Shown: positions 54,570 through 63,379 of the stretch, piece by piece
Layout: every line of letters begins with the position of its first letter
Numbering within the stretch: position 1 is the stretch's first letter
Source: Chitinophagaceae bacterium
GTDB lineage: Bacteria; Bacteroidota; Bacteroidia; Chitinophagales; UBA10324
NCBI GenBank assembly: GCA_016717285.1
Contig: JADKFU010000004.1
Coordinates: forward strand, 62,001-126,000
Direction: 5' to 3'
DNA length: 64,000 nt
Position numbers and translations under genes: made by a program
The notes under the pieces: model-generated
Database searches by the model: none
Seen by the model: the letters and a program-made list of their open reading frames with translations, nothing else
What the model was told of the DNA's origin: nothing

Positions 54570-57452
54570 ATGCCGGTTAAAAATCCTCCCAAAAAAGCTG
54601 TTGAATCTTTACCGCCTGCCAGTCAGCCTGAGCTGGAATTCCTGGAAGTATTGGGAGCACGTGTTCACAACCTGAAAAATATTGATGTAAAAATTCCACG
54701 CAATAAATTAGTTGTGCTCACGGGCATCAGCGGAAGTGGAAAATCATCATTGGCATTTGATACGATCTATGCGGAAGGTCAGCGGCGTTATATGGAGAGT
54801 TTTTCATCCTATGCCCGCCAGTTTCTGGGTGATCTTGAACGTCCGGATGTAGACCAGATCACCGGCTTAAGTCCGGTTATTTCCATCGAGCAAAAAACGG
54901 TGAATAAAAATCCGCGCTCTACAGTCGGTACGATTACAGAGATCTATGATTTCCTTCGATTGCTGTTCGCACGCGCGTCAGAAGCTTATTCCTATGAGTC
55001 TGGTGAAAAGATGGTTCGTTTTACTGAGGAACAGATCATCGATCAACTGAATGAAAATTTTAAAGACGAAAAAATTATCCTCCTGGCTCCGCTGGTAAGA
55101 GGCCGTAAAGGACACTACCGTGAATTGTTTGAGCAGGTGCGAAAGCAAGGATATCTTAAAGTGCGTGTTGATGGAGAGATTAAGGAAGTGAAAGATAAGA
55201 TGCAGGTAGACCGTTACAAGGTGCATGATATTGAACTGGTGATTGACAGGATTGAGGTGAATGAAAAATCTATTGAACGGATGAAGAAATCCGTGGCACT
55301 CACCCTGAAGATGGGGAAAGGCTTGATCATGGTGGTGATGGCAGATGATGAAAGCAAAGCGCAGAGTTTCAGTAAAACGCTGATGGATCCTGCTTCAGGT
55401 ATTTCCTATGAAGAACCTTCACCCAATACATTTTCTTTCAACTCACCTTATGGTGCCTGCCCGCATTGCAAAGGATTAGGATTTGTTTTTGAGATCAACC
55501 GCCATGTGATTATTCCCGATGACTCAAAAAGTATCAACGACGGTGGAATCATCCCGTTAGGAGAAGTGCGCGACAATTTTTTATACCAGCAAGTGCGGGC
55601 CATTGCCGTGAAATATAAATTCACGCTGGCGACACCCATCAAAAAAATTCCGAAAGAAGCATTGAACATGATCCTCTACGGATCTAAAGAAGAAAAAGTA
55701 GATGTGTCACTTAATTTTGACGCACTGGACCAGTCGTATTCCACAGAGTTTGAAGGCGTGGTAAATATGATTTACCGTTATTATCGTGATACTGCATCAG
55801 ATGGTTTGCGCAGGTGGGCAGAAGAATTTATGGATGCGGTGCCTTGTCCGGTTTGCAATGGAACAAGACTGAAAAAAGAATCGCTCTTCTTTCGCGTCAA
55901 TGAAAAAAACATTGCTGAATTATCTGCTATGAGCATTTCAGCATTGCAGCAATGGTTTGATGAAGTGGATGACACATTATCCGAGCGACAGTTGAAAATA
56001 GGTCGTGAAGTGTTGAAGGAGATCCGTTCACGCATCAGCTTTTTAATGGATGTTGGTTTGGAATATCTTGCTTTGGATCGTCCTTCAAGATCGTTATCGG
56101 GCGGCGAATCACAACGTATCCGGCTGGCAACTCAGATTGGTTCGCAACTGGTTGGCATCACTTATATTCTTGATGAACCGAGTATTGGACTACATCAGCG
56201 CGACAATCAACGACTGATAAAAGCATTGAAAGATTTAACGGAAGTCGGTAACAGTGTATTAGTGGTGGAGCATGACAAAGACATCATGCTGGCGGCTGAT
56301 CATGTAATTGATCTTGGTCCGGGTGCGGGTGAACATGGCGGTTATATTGTTTCAGAAGGACCACCTGCAGCATTTAATGGGCAGTCCACTTTGACAGTGG
56401 ATTATTTGGTAGGGAAAAAAGCAATTAAAGTTCCTGCTCAAAGGCGGGAAGGAAATGGACAGTTTCTGCATTTGATTGGTGCCAGGGGAAATAACCTGAA
56501 AGATGTTTCCGTGAGTTTTCCATTGGGCAAATTGATTTGTGTGACAGGCGTTTCAGGAAGTGGAAAATCCACGTTGATCACTGAAACATTGTATCCGATT
56601 CTCAACCAATATTTTTATAGCTCCAGAAAAAAACCATTGGAGTATCGTGCTGTTGAAGGATTGAAGCTGCTTGATAAAGTAATTGAGATTGATCAGTCAC
56701 CGATTGGCAGAACACCGCGTTCTAATCCTGCCACTTATATCTCTGTATTTTCTGACATCCGCGATTTGTTTGCACAACTGCCTGAATCAAAAATCCGCGG
56801 CTATAAAACCGGTCGTTTCTCTTTCAATGTCAAAGGCGGACGATGTGAGGATTGCCAGGGAGGCGGCATGAAGTTGATTGAAATGAATTTTCTTCCTGAT
56901 GTATATGTGGAATGTGAGAAATGCATGGGCAAACGTTACAATCGTGAAACGCTGGAAGTGCGCTACCGCGGAAAATCCATCAGTGATATCCTGGAAATGA
57001 CAGTGGATGAAGCCGTTACATTTTTTGAAAACATGCATAAGATTCATCGCAAGATCAAAACAATGCAGGATGTTGGTTTGGGTTATATTCGTTTGGGTCA
57101 GCAGGCAACAACGTTGAGTGGCGGTGAAGCACAACGTGTTAAACTTTCAACAGAGCTTTCGAAAAAAGATACCGGACAAACATTTTATATTCTTGATGAA
57201 CCCACCACAGGATTGCACTTCGAAGACATCCGCGTATTGATGGAAGTGCTCAACAAGCTCGTTGACAAAGGCAACACTGTTTTAATTATCGAACACAATC
57301 TTGATGTAATCAAACTCGCCGACTATATCGTAGATCTTGGACCTGAAGGTGGCCAGGCGGGCGGTTATATCATTGCTGATGGAACGCCGGAAGACATTGC
57401 GAAGAGCAAAAAGAGTTTTACGGGTGAGTTTTTGAAGCGGGAGTTGAATTGA
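54570..57452 (+). CDS. uvrA: Excinuclease ABC subunit A
   Basis: 960 residues from ATG 54570. Two ABC ATPase halves: Walker A GISGSGKSS and GVSGSGKST; signature LSGGESQRIRLA and LSGGEAQRVKLS. Zinc modules: CPHCKGLG with CPVCNGTR, and CEDCQGGG with CEKCMGKR. It recognises bulky DNA lesions, loads UvrB and leaves, starting nucleotide excision repair. It stands alone. The alkyltransferase-like protein at 40.9-41.2 kb is the kind of factor that feeds lesions to this pathway. Confidence 0.97.
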   Translation: MPVKNPPKKAVESLPPASQPELEFLEVLGARVHNLKNIDVKIPRNKLVVLTGISGSGKSSLAFDTIYAEGQRRYMESFSSYARQFLGDLERPDVDQITGLSPVISIEQKTVNKNPRSTVGTITEIYDFLRLLFARASEAYSYESGEKMVRFTEEQIIDQLNENFKDEKIILLAPLVRGRKGHYRELFEQVRKQGYLKVRVDGEIKEVKDKMQVDRYKVHDIELVIDRIEVNEKSIERMKKSVALTLKMGKGLIMVVMADDESKAQSFSKTLMDPASGISYEEPSPNTFSFNSPYGACPHCKGLGFVFEINRHVIIPDDSKSINDGGIIPLGEVRDNFLYQQVRAIAVKYKFTLATPIKKIPKEALNMILYGSKEEKVDVSLNFDALDQSYSTEFEGVVNMIYRYYRDTASDGLRRWAEEFMDAVPCPVCNGTRLKKESLFFRVNEKNIAELSAMSISALQQWFDEVDDTLSERQLKIGREVLKEIRSRISFLMDVGLEYLALDRPSRSLSGGESQRIRLATQIGSQLVGITYILDEPSIGLHQRDNQRLIKALKDLTEVGNSVLVVEHDKDIMLAADHVIDLGPGAGEHGGYIVSEGPPAAFNGQSTLTVDYLVGKKAIKVPAQRREGNGQFLHLIGARGNNLKDVSVSFPLGKLICVTGVSGSGKSTLITETLYPILNQYFYSSRKKPLEYRAVEGLKLLDKVIEIDQSPIGRTPRSNPATYISVFSDIRDLFAQLPESKIRGYKTGRFSFNVKGGRCEDCQGGGMKLIEMNFLPDVYVECEKCMGKRYNRETLEVRYRGKSISDILEMTVDEAVTFFENMHKIHRKIKTMQDVGLGYIRLGQQATTLSGGEAQRVKLSTELSKKDTGQTFYILDEPTTGLHFEDIRVLMEVLNKLVDKGNTVLIIEHNLDVIKLADYIVDLGPEGGQAGGYIIADGTPEDIAKSKKSFTGEFLKRELN

Positions 57453-57698
57453 AAATTCAGGAAATTCATTACAGCATCAACTTTCGTATTTGCATTTTTC
57501 AAAAAAAATATCAGATCGTTTGAAAAATGATGCTCCGTTCTAAATTCGCCTGCCCTTCGGACTACAACAATTCATATCCTCATTTAGTCATTCCGACAAA
57601 GGAGGAATCTGGATCAAATGAACAGATGCTTCGTTCCTCAGCACGACAAAAAAGAAACTCATTCCTAAAGATATAACAGAAAAAACCGGGTGATTTTT
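57453..57698. other. Intergenic region with a dispersed short element
   Basis: 246 bp between convergent uvrA and the EnvC-like gene. It includes CAGATGCTTCGTTCCTCAGC at ~57625 and CATTCCGACAAAGGAGGAAT at ~57590, of the same type as the element near 36.5 kb. Confidence 0.45.
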
Positions 57699-58910
57699 TT
57701 ATTTCGAAATCAACCAACTCTCAGGATTCAACAACGATGTTCCTTTCCAGATTTCAATGTGAATAGTGGATTCACCGCTTTCATTAGTGAACACTGTTCC
57801 GATGGATTGCTTGGTGTCCACTTCCTGGTTGGCTTTTACTTTCACAGAAGCCAGGTTGCTGTAAACGGTATAATATTCTCCATGTTTGATCAGCACACCT
57901 TTGTGATAACCGGGATTGGAAATAATACTCACCACAGTGCCTTTAAATACAGCACGTGCATCAGCGCCTGCTGAAGTTTTAATATCCACGCCATTGTTCT
58001 TCGTCATCACATTTTCAAGAATGGCATGTTCATGCTCGCCAAAAGTTTCTGCAATTTCTCCTTTCGTTACGGGCCATGGAAGCTTGCCCTGGTTGGATGC
58101 AAAACTTGCGGAGAGCGCGGCGGCTTCCGGAGTTAATCCGAGTGATGAAGCGGTAGTGGTTTTACCCGAAGCGGTTCCGTTTTTCTTTTTCGATTCTTCA
58201 ATTTCCTTTCGAATCAGATCAGCAATTTGCTTCTTTAACTGATCCTGTTCCTTTTTCTTTTTTGCTAACGCCGTCTTCAATGTTTTCTCCTGGCTGCTGA
58301 ATGTTTTAGCCAGCTTATCCTTCGCCGCTTTTTCTTTTGCTAGTTTTTTCTTCTGTTCTTCCTGTTCCGACAGCACTTGCTTTTTCTCCGTGCGCTGCGC
58401 TTTCAATTGCGTCATTTTTTTTGACAGATCTTTCTGAGTCGTACGAATCAAATCTGCCTGCATCCGGCGATAAGCACTATAGCGTTTGATATATTTCAAC
58501 CTTATAAATGCATCATTAAAATCCTTCGCCGAAAAAAGGAAAAGTAATTTATCATAAGCGCTCCTGTGCTTGTAAGCATAGTAAACCATATTGGCATAAT
58601 TGACTCTTAGCGTATCAAGGTCGCGGTCCAATGCACGCACCGTGCGGACTTTTGCAGTCAGCTCTTTGTCAATCTGGCTGATCTGGCTGTTGTAATTTCC
58701 AATCAGTTTTTCACGCGCGCCAATTTGCTTTTTCAATGCCGTGAGCTGTCCCAGGTTTGCATTCTTTGATTTTTTTGTTTGATCGAGTTGCTGCTGCATC
58801 GTCTCGATTTCTTTCAGCAGCTGTTCTTTTTTCTTTTCAAGGTCGTCCTTGCTCGATTGAGCAGAAGCTGAGAAACTCACCGTCAACAACAGAAAAAACA
58901 CCGTTGCCAT
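57699..58910 (-). CDS. EnvC/NlpD-like murein hydrolase activator with degenerate LytM domain
   Basis: About 403 residues from ATG 58910, whose first residues form a signal peptide (ATVFFLLLTVSFSASAQ). A long coiled coil spans ~20-270 (EKKKEQLLKEIETMQQQLDQ). The C-terminal M23 domain lacks the zinc ligands: the usual HxxxD is NNGVD, and HxH is TIH (ESTIHIEIW). This is the pattern of EnvC-type regulators that activate amidases at the division septum instead of cutting peptidoglycan themselves. It is last in the DUF4292-TPR envelope group. Confidence 0.88.
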   Translation of the reverse strand: MATVFFLLLTVSFSASAQSSKDDLEKKKEQLLKEIETMQQQLDQTKKSKNANLGQLTALKKQIGAREKLIGNYNSQISQIDKELTAKVRTVRALDRDLDTLRVNYANMVYYAYKHRSAYDKLLFLFSAKDFNDAFIRLKYIKRYSAYRRMQADLIRTTQKDLSKKMTQLKAQRTEKKQVLSEQEEQKKKLAKEKAAKDKLAKTFSSQEKTLKTALAKKKKEQDQLKKQIADLIRKEIEESKKKNGTASGKTTTASSLGLTPEAAALSASFASNQGKLPWPVTKGEIAETFGEHEHAILENVMTKNNGVDIKTSAGADARAVFKGTVVSIISNPGYHKGVLIKHGEYYTVYSNLASVKVKANQEVDTKQSIGTVFTNESGESTIHIEIWKGTSLLNPESWLISK

Positions 58911-59031
58911 TTTAGCTACAGTCAATAAACAGTCTGGAAACAAAAAACGCGCTGCGGCATTCAATGTCCGGTAATGCGCATTTTTTCGTTCATAAAAAAT
59001 TGTGGTGATCATTAATTATAGAAGTTGACTG

Positions 59032-59778
59032 TTAATCCTTTACAGTAAAAGGCAACTTAACAGGTTCGTTGATTTTAATTTTGCTAAAGGTAATTACGAT
59101 CTGCATCTGTTGAGGACGGATCAATTCAATTTTTCTCCACAACGAAAACGCAGAAGTGTATGGTATATCATACTGTTGCTGAATAATATTCATGCTTGCT
59201 GTTGTACTGTCGGTGACAGTTTGCTTCTTCTCGAGAAATTTATGATCGAGTAGAATCAAATTGGTTTGTGATGACTGTTCCCATTTCAAGGAGTAAGTTG
59301 AATCCGTTCTGTCAACATTAAATTCCCGGTTATTGATAAACAAAGGTGTTCCTTCAATCAAATCCTGAACTACATCATACGTGATAGGAAATGAGGTGAA
59401 CGTTTTGAAGAAATGATAATCCTTACTGTCATAATCATTGTTCAATCGGTCAATTATGCGGATGGAATCTTTGGTCAGCAGCACCCGTGCCACTTCCAGT
59501 CCGAGTGCAGGAGAAATGGAAACCCAGATGGCGCTGTCGTTCCTGATTCTTAAGTTGGCGGTAAATTCAGTTTTATCTGTTCCCTGGAGGATTTCAACTT
59601 TTGCCTTTCCGGTAAACCATTCAAAACGAAAAGCATGTTTTTCCAGGCTGTCCAGCATTGCCTGCGAAGCATTGTTTTTAACATCGCTTTGTTTTGATGC
59701 TGTTGTAACTTTAGATGTTGTTTTACAACCGGCCAATATTATGATGCACGCTATAGCAGCAAAAAAAAATTTAATCAT
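59032..59778 (-). CDS. DUF4292 lipoprotein
   Basis: 248 residues from ATG 59778; lipobox LAGC (Cys18). The body has alternating beta-strands with LolA/LolB-like character (FTGKAKVEILQGTDKTEFTA; SIRIIDRLNNDY). Members occur next to TPR lipoprotein and EnvC-like genes in many Bacteroidota. Function is unproven; lipoprotein or lipid handling at the outer membrane is a structural guess. It overlaps the TPR gene by 8 bp. Confidence 0.85.
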   Translation of the reverse strand: MIKFFFAAIACIIILAGCKTTSKVTTASKQSDVKNNASQAMLDSLEKHAFRFEWFTGKAKVEILQGTDKTEFTANLRIRNDSAIWVSISPALGLEVARVLLTKDSIRIIDRLNNDYDSKDYHFFKTFTSFPITYDVVQDLIEGTPLFINNREFNVDRTDSTYSLKWEQSSQTNLILLDHKFLEKKQTVTDSTTASMNIIQQQYDIPYTSAFSLWRKIELIRPQQMQIVITFSKIKINEPVKLPFTVKD

Positions 59779-61534
59779 ATAATTTCCGGCCTGCAATCTT
59801 CTTATCAATCGAGTCTGAATCCACATTTTTTTCCTTTGCTTTCATCCAGTATTGAACAGCGCCATTCACATCACCTAATTTGTACAGCACGTCGCCATAA
59901 TGTTCCAGCACCGTTCCATCGTCGCCTGATCCGTTTTTCAAAGATTTGTCGATCCAGTTTTTTGCTTCTTCATATTCGCCAAGCTTAAACAACACCCATC
60001 CGTAAGTGTCTTCATAGGCTGCTGTGTTTGGTGCAATGCTATTCGCGCGTTCCGCCATCTTCTTCGCTTCATCGAGCTTCGTGCTGCGCAACGAAAGATA
60101 ATAGCTGTAATTATTCAGCACATAAGCGTTTTGAGGATCAAAAATCAGGGCAAGATCATAACAACTATCAGAGGCCGAAGAGTTTTTCAGGCTGTAATAA
60201 GCATCACCCATCGAAGAATAAAGTTGTGCAATGAACTGCTTGTCTTCCGAACCCATCGCAATTGCTTTTCCCATGGAAGCGATGCCTGCCTCATATTTTT
60301 TCAGTTGCATGTTTGCATAACCGTTAAAGTAGTAGGCCATGTTCTGATCAGGAAACAAATCCATCGCCCGTTCGCTGACTGCCAGCAACGAATCACGGTT
60401 TTGTTCACGATCGTAAATCAGCATCACCTGTTGCCATACCAGGAACTTACTGTTGTCGATCTCGAGCGATTTCCTGTATTCATTCAATGCCCCGTTCACT
60501 TCATCATTTTGGTAAAGAATATCACCCATTAATGCATGCGCCATCGGATCATTTGGATGAACACTCACGAGCAATTTTCCCAATTCAAGTGCTTCAGATT
60601 TTTTAACGGTGTCTGTTTGCATCATCGGCAGAAAGGAAGCCAGTAATGAAATTTTTATCGCGGCATCAAGATCAGGATTTGCATAAGCACGTTTGAGTGC
60701 TTCAAATGATTTTTGTTCTTCCCCGTTTTTACGATAGTAGTCGGCCATTACAAGGTTCGCTCTTGGATTGTCAGGATCAATACTGATCATCTGCTGCAAT
60801 ACTTCAAAGGCTTTGTCCTCCATCTTGTTCGACATATACATATCTACCAGCAAGGAATAATATCTCGGTTCGTCTGGAAATGCCGCGATCAGGTTTTTCA
60901 ATTCAACCGCCGCTTTATCCACCTTGCCGAGCTTCAGCCACAACTTTTCTTTTTCAATAGAAATATCTTCATTCACACCGAAGCGTGCTTCAATTTTATT
61001 GAATACATTGATCGCTTCTTCCGTTTGTTTGCTCTGATCGAGGAAAAATGCCCAGTTAAACCACGCATCCGTGTTGTCGGGATCAAGCTGCACCATCTGC
61101 TGATATACTTTGATAGCTTCCTTATAATTTCCGATTCCGCCCAGCAACGTTCCGTAAAGATCAAGATACCACGAATTGCCCGGACTGATTTTTACAGCTT
61201 CCGACACAAATCCCAATGCATCCTGGTATTGCTTCTGGTTAAAAAGAATAGTCGCCGCACTGTAATATGCAGCGTCATTTTCAGGATCGAGCCGGATACA
61301 TTCTTTATAAAGGTTAAGCGCTGCCTGTTCATCGCTCAGAATTTCCATCTTCTTCGCTTCGATCAGCTTCGCTTCTGCTTCGCGCTTTTTCGATTCATCT
61401 ATTACTACTGTTTTCGAAGCACCAATACCATCGCCAAGAACTGAAGAAGTACCGTTCTTCGAAGTTGAACAGGAAACCTGCACGAGGACCAGTGCAAGCA
61501 GCATAATTAACTGAATATATGATTTTAATTTCAT
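59771..61534 (-). CDS. TPR lipoprotein
   Basis: 587 residues; lipobox VQVSC (Cys22). About 13-14 tetratricopeptide repeats fill most of the protein (AAYYSAATILFNQKQYQDAL; NDPMAHALMGDILYQNDEVN). This makes a long solenoid scaffold on the periplasmic side, probably of the outer membrane. The following DUF4292 gene overlaps it. The partner is unknown, but conserved linkage with envelope genes suggests envelope assembly. Confidence 0.9.
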   Translation of the reverse strand: MKLKSYIQLIMLLALVLVQVSCSTSKNGTSSVLGDGIGASKTVVIDESKKREAEAKLIEAKKMEILSDEQAALNLYKECIRLDPENDAAYYSAATILFNQKQYQDALGFVSEAVKISPGNSWYLDLYGTLLGGIGNYKEAIKVYQQMVQLDPDNTDAWFNWAFFLDQSKQTEEAINVFNKIEARFGVNEDISIEKEKLWLKLGKVDKAAVELKNLIAAFPDEPRYYSLLVDMYMSNKMEDKAFEVLQQMISIDPDNPRANLVMADYYRKNGEEQKSFEALKRAYANPDLDAAIKISLLASFLPMMQTDTVKKSEALELGKLLVSVHPNDPMAHALMGDILYQNDEVNGALNEYRKSLEIDNSKFLVWQQVMLIYDREQNRDSLLAVSERAMDLFPDQNMAYYFNGYANMQLKKYEAGIASMGKAIAMGSEDKQFIAQLYSSMGDAYYSLKNSSASDSCYDLALIFDPQNAYVLNNYSYYLSLRSTKLDEAKKMAERANSIAPNTAAYEDTYGWVLFKLGEYEEAKNWIDKSLKNGSGDDGTVLEHYGDVLYKLGDVNGAVQYWMKAKEKNVDSDSIDKKIAGRKLYD

Positions 61535-61741
61535 CTTTAAAATTTAAACCAACCTATAATAAACCTCAAACCTACGTACAAAAAATGAATCGCAATTTCA
61601 GGGTCTGTTTGATCGAACTGCATTACTGTTCATAGCCTTATTTTTAGGATGAATTCTCTGTAAATGCAATGATAAATTGAACAGGTTCGATTACAAGCTG
61701 TGTTTCCTGAACTTCGCCGGTACCTGATGAAAAAATGTTTG

Positions 61742-62743
61742 TCAGTTATCGACCGAATAATCTCCCACGCTCACTTCTTCCATACGGCCGGTGAGTGAAA
61801 CGTGGTTTCCTACCATCGAATTTTGTATCAACCGGTTTTTAATGCGGGAATTTGATTGGATGATGGAATTTTTGAGGATGGAATTTTCAATTACCGTTTT
61901 TCCCCCTATAGAAACGTGTGGGCCTATCACGGAATTTTTTATAACCACATCCGGACCAATATAAGTTGGCGGAATGATCGTAGAATTTTCGATCAGCGCC
62001 GATTTGTCAATCAGCCGTTTGTTTTTTTCGTGTTCAAGCACCTGCTTATTGGTGTCGACAGTTGCGTCTTTATTCCCGCAATCGAGCCATTGCGCCACTT
62101 CACCAGGAAACAACTTCAGCCCCTTATTCTTCATGTGCTCCATGGCTGTCGTGAGCTGGTATTCACCTTTTTCCTTTATATCATGATCCAGCAAATATTG
62201 CAGTTCATGCTTCAGGTTTTCACCATCGCGGAAATAATAAATACCAATGATCGCGAGGTTTGAAACAAGGACAGGCGATTTTTCAATGAACTCTGTAATG
62301 TGACCTTCAGGAGCCAGTTTCACCACACCAAACTGTTGCGGGTTCTCTACTTTCTGAACCCAGATCACACCATCTGCATCTTCATTCACTTTAAAGTCCG
62401 CATAAAACAAGGTGTCGGCGAATGCGATAATCACATGTTCTTTTAAATGTTCCTTCGCACATAGTATGGCGTGAGCGGTGCCCAACGCTTCTTCCTGGTG
62501 ATGAATGGAACATTTGGCGCCAAGGTCTTCTGCGATCTTGCACAAACCTTTCTCTGCTTCTTTTCCAAAGTCACCTACCACGAATGCAATGTGCTCAATC
62601 TTGTCTTCGCACATTTCAGCCAGGTATTCTACCAGCCGCTGAACAATAGGTTTACCGGCCACTGGAATCAAGGGCTTTGGGGTGGTAAGTGTATGTGGCC
62701 GCATCCTTTTACCCATTCCGGCCATTGGAACAATTACTCTCAT
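61742..62743 (-). CDS. Sugar-1-phosphate nucleotidyltransferase with left-handed beta-helix
   Basis: 333 residues. The N-terminal nucleotidyltransferase has MAGMGKRMRPHTLTTPKPL (signature GxGxRxxP...KP) and IIAFADTLFYADF. The C-terminal hexapeptide repeats (STIIPPTYIGPDVVIKNSVI) form a beta-helix without a GlmU-type acetyltransferase domain. It makes an NDP-sugar, probably glucose-1-phosphate thymidylyl- or uridylyl-transfer, for surface glycans. It lies ~207 bp upstream of the TPR gene. Confidence 0.9.
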   Translation of the reverse strand: MRVIVPMAGMGKRMRPHTLTTPKPLIPVAGKPIVQRLVEYLAEMCEDKIEHIAFVVGDFGKEAEKGLCKIAEDLGAKCSIHHQEEALGTAHAILCAKEHLKEHVIIAFADTLFYADFKVNEDADGVIWVQKVENPQQFGVVKLAPEGHITEFIEKSPVLVSNLAIIGIYYFRDGENLKHELQYLLDHDIKEKGEYQLTTAMEHMKNKGLKLFPGEVAQWLDCGNKDATVDTNKQVLEHEKNKRLIDKSALIENSTIIPPTYIGPDVVIKNSVIGPHVSIGGKTVIENSILKNSIIQSNSRIKNRLIQNSMVGNHVSLTGRMEEVSVGDYSVDN

Positions 62744-62896
62744 GCTTAACTAATTTCTTGCTTGGTTCAAAAATTATTTAACGGTTATGGTTGTCAATAA
62801 CCTTTCAAAATCACGATCAGCAAATCGCAATTGTTATTCTGCTATCGTGAAGTTTTAATTATGCTCATCTTTTCTTCGTGATCCTTTTTTATTTTA

Positions 62897-63331
62897 CTAC
62901 TTCAGGCCCGTGTGCCCAAATCCTCCGGCTCCACGGTCTGTAGCTTCCAGCTCATTCGTCAACTGCCATTCTATCCTTTCATACTTTGCTATAATCATTT
63001 GTGCAATCCTTTCACCGTTTTCTATTTGTTGCGCAACATCAGACAGGTTTACCAGAATGATCTTTATTTCTCCGCGGTAATCGGAATCGATGGTGCCGGG
63101 CGTATTCAATAAAGTCAGTCCTTTTTTAGCTGCCAAACCGCTTCTTGGTCGTATCTGGGCTTCGTATCCGGAAGGCAACTCAATAAATAATCCGGTCGGA
63201 ATGAGTTTTCGCTCCAATGGTTTCAGTTCAACAACTTCGTTCAGCCAGGCACGCAAATCAAGTCCGGCTGAGCCGGCAGTCTCGTAAGCAGGCAAAGAAT
63301 GTGGAGAGTGATTGATGACCTTTACTTTCAT
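62897..63331 (-). CDS. dut: Deoxyuridine 5'-triphosphate nucleotidohydrolase
   Basis: 144 residues, all five trimeric dUTPase motifs present: SAGLDLRA (I), RSGLAAKKG (II), GTIDSDYRGEI (III), ERIAQMII (IV) and RGAGGFGHTG (V). It hydrolyses dUTP to dUMP, keeping uracil out of DNA and feeding dTMP synthesis. A TAACTTTG box lies only 7 bp before the start, suggesting a very short leader. Confidence 0.97.
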   Translation of the reverse strand: MKVKVINHSPHSLPAYETAGSAGLDLRAWLNEVVELKPLERKLIPTGLFIELPSGYEAQIRPRSGLAAKKGLTLLNTPGTIDSDYRGEIKIILVNLSDVAQQIENGERIAQMIIAKYERIEWQLTNELEATDRGAGGFGHTGLK

Positions 63332-63338
63332 GGGGCGG

Positions 63339-63346
63339 CAAAGTTA
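63339..63346 (-). promoter_or_regulatory. TAACTTTG -7 box of dut
   Basis: On the minus strand TAACTTTG fits TANNTTTG, 7 bp before the dut ATG. The spacing is short and implies an almost leaderless transcript if used. Confidence 0.4.
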
Positions 63347-63379
63347 ACCATCCTTTTCAGAAATGGGAATTCGGGTGTA

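Noticed and set aside
60713..61444. 243-codon plus-strand ORF opposite the TPR gene
   Set aside because: It is an antisense shadow of the TPR lipoprotein, rich in Phe/Ile/Arg with no domain.
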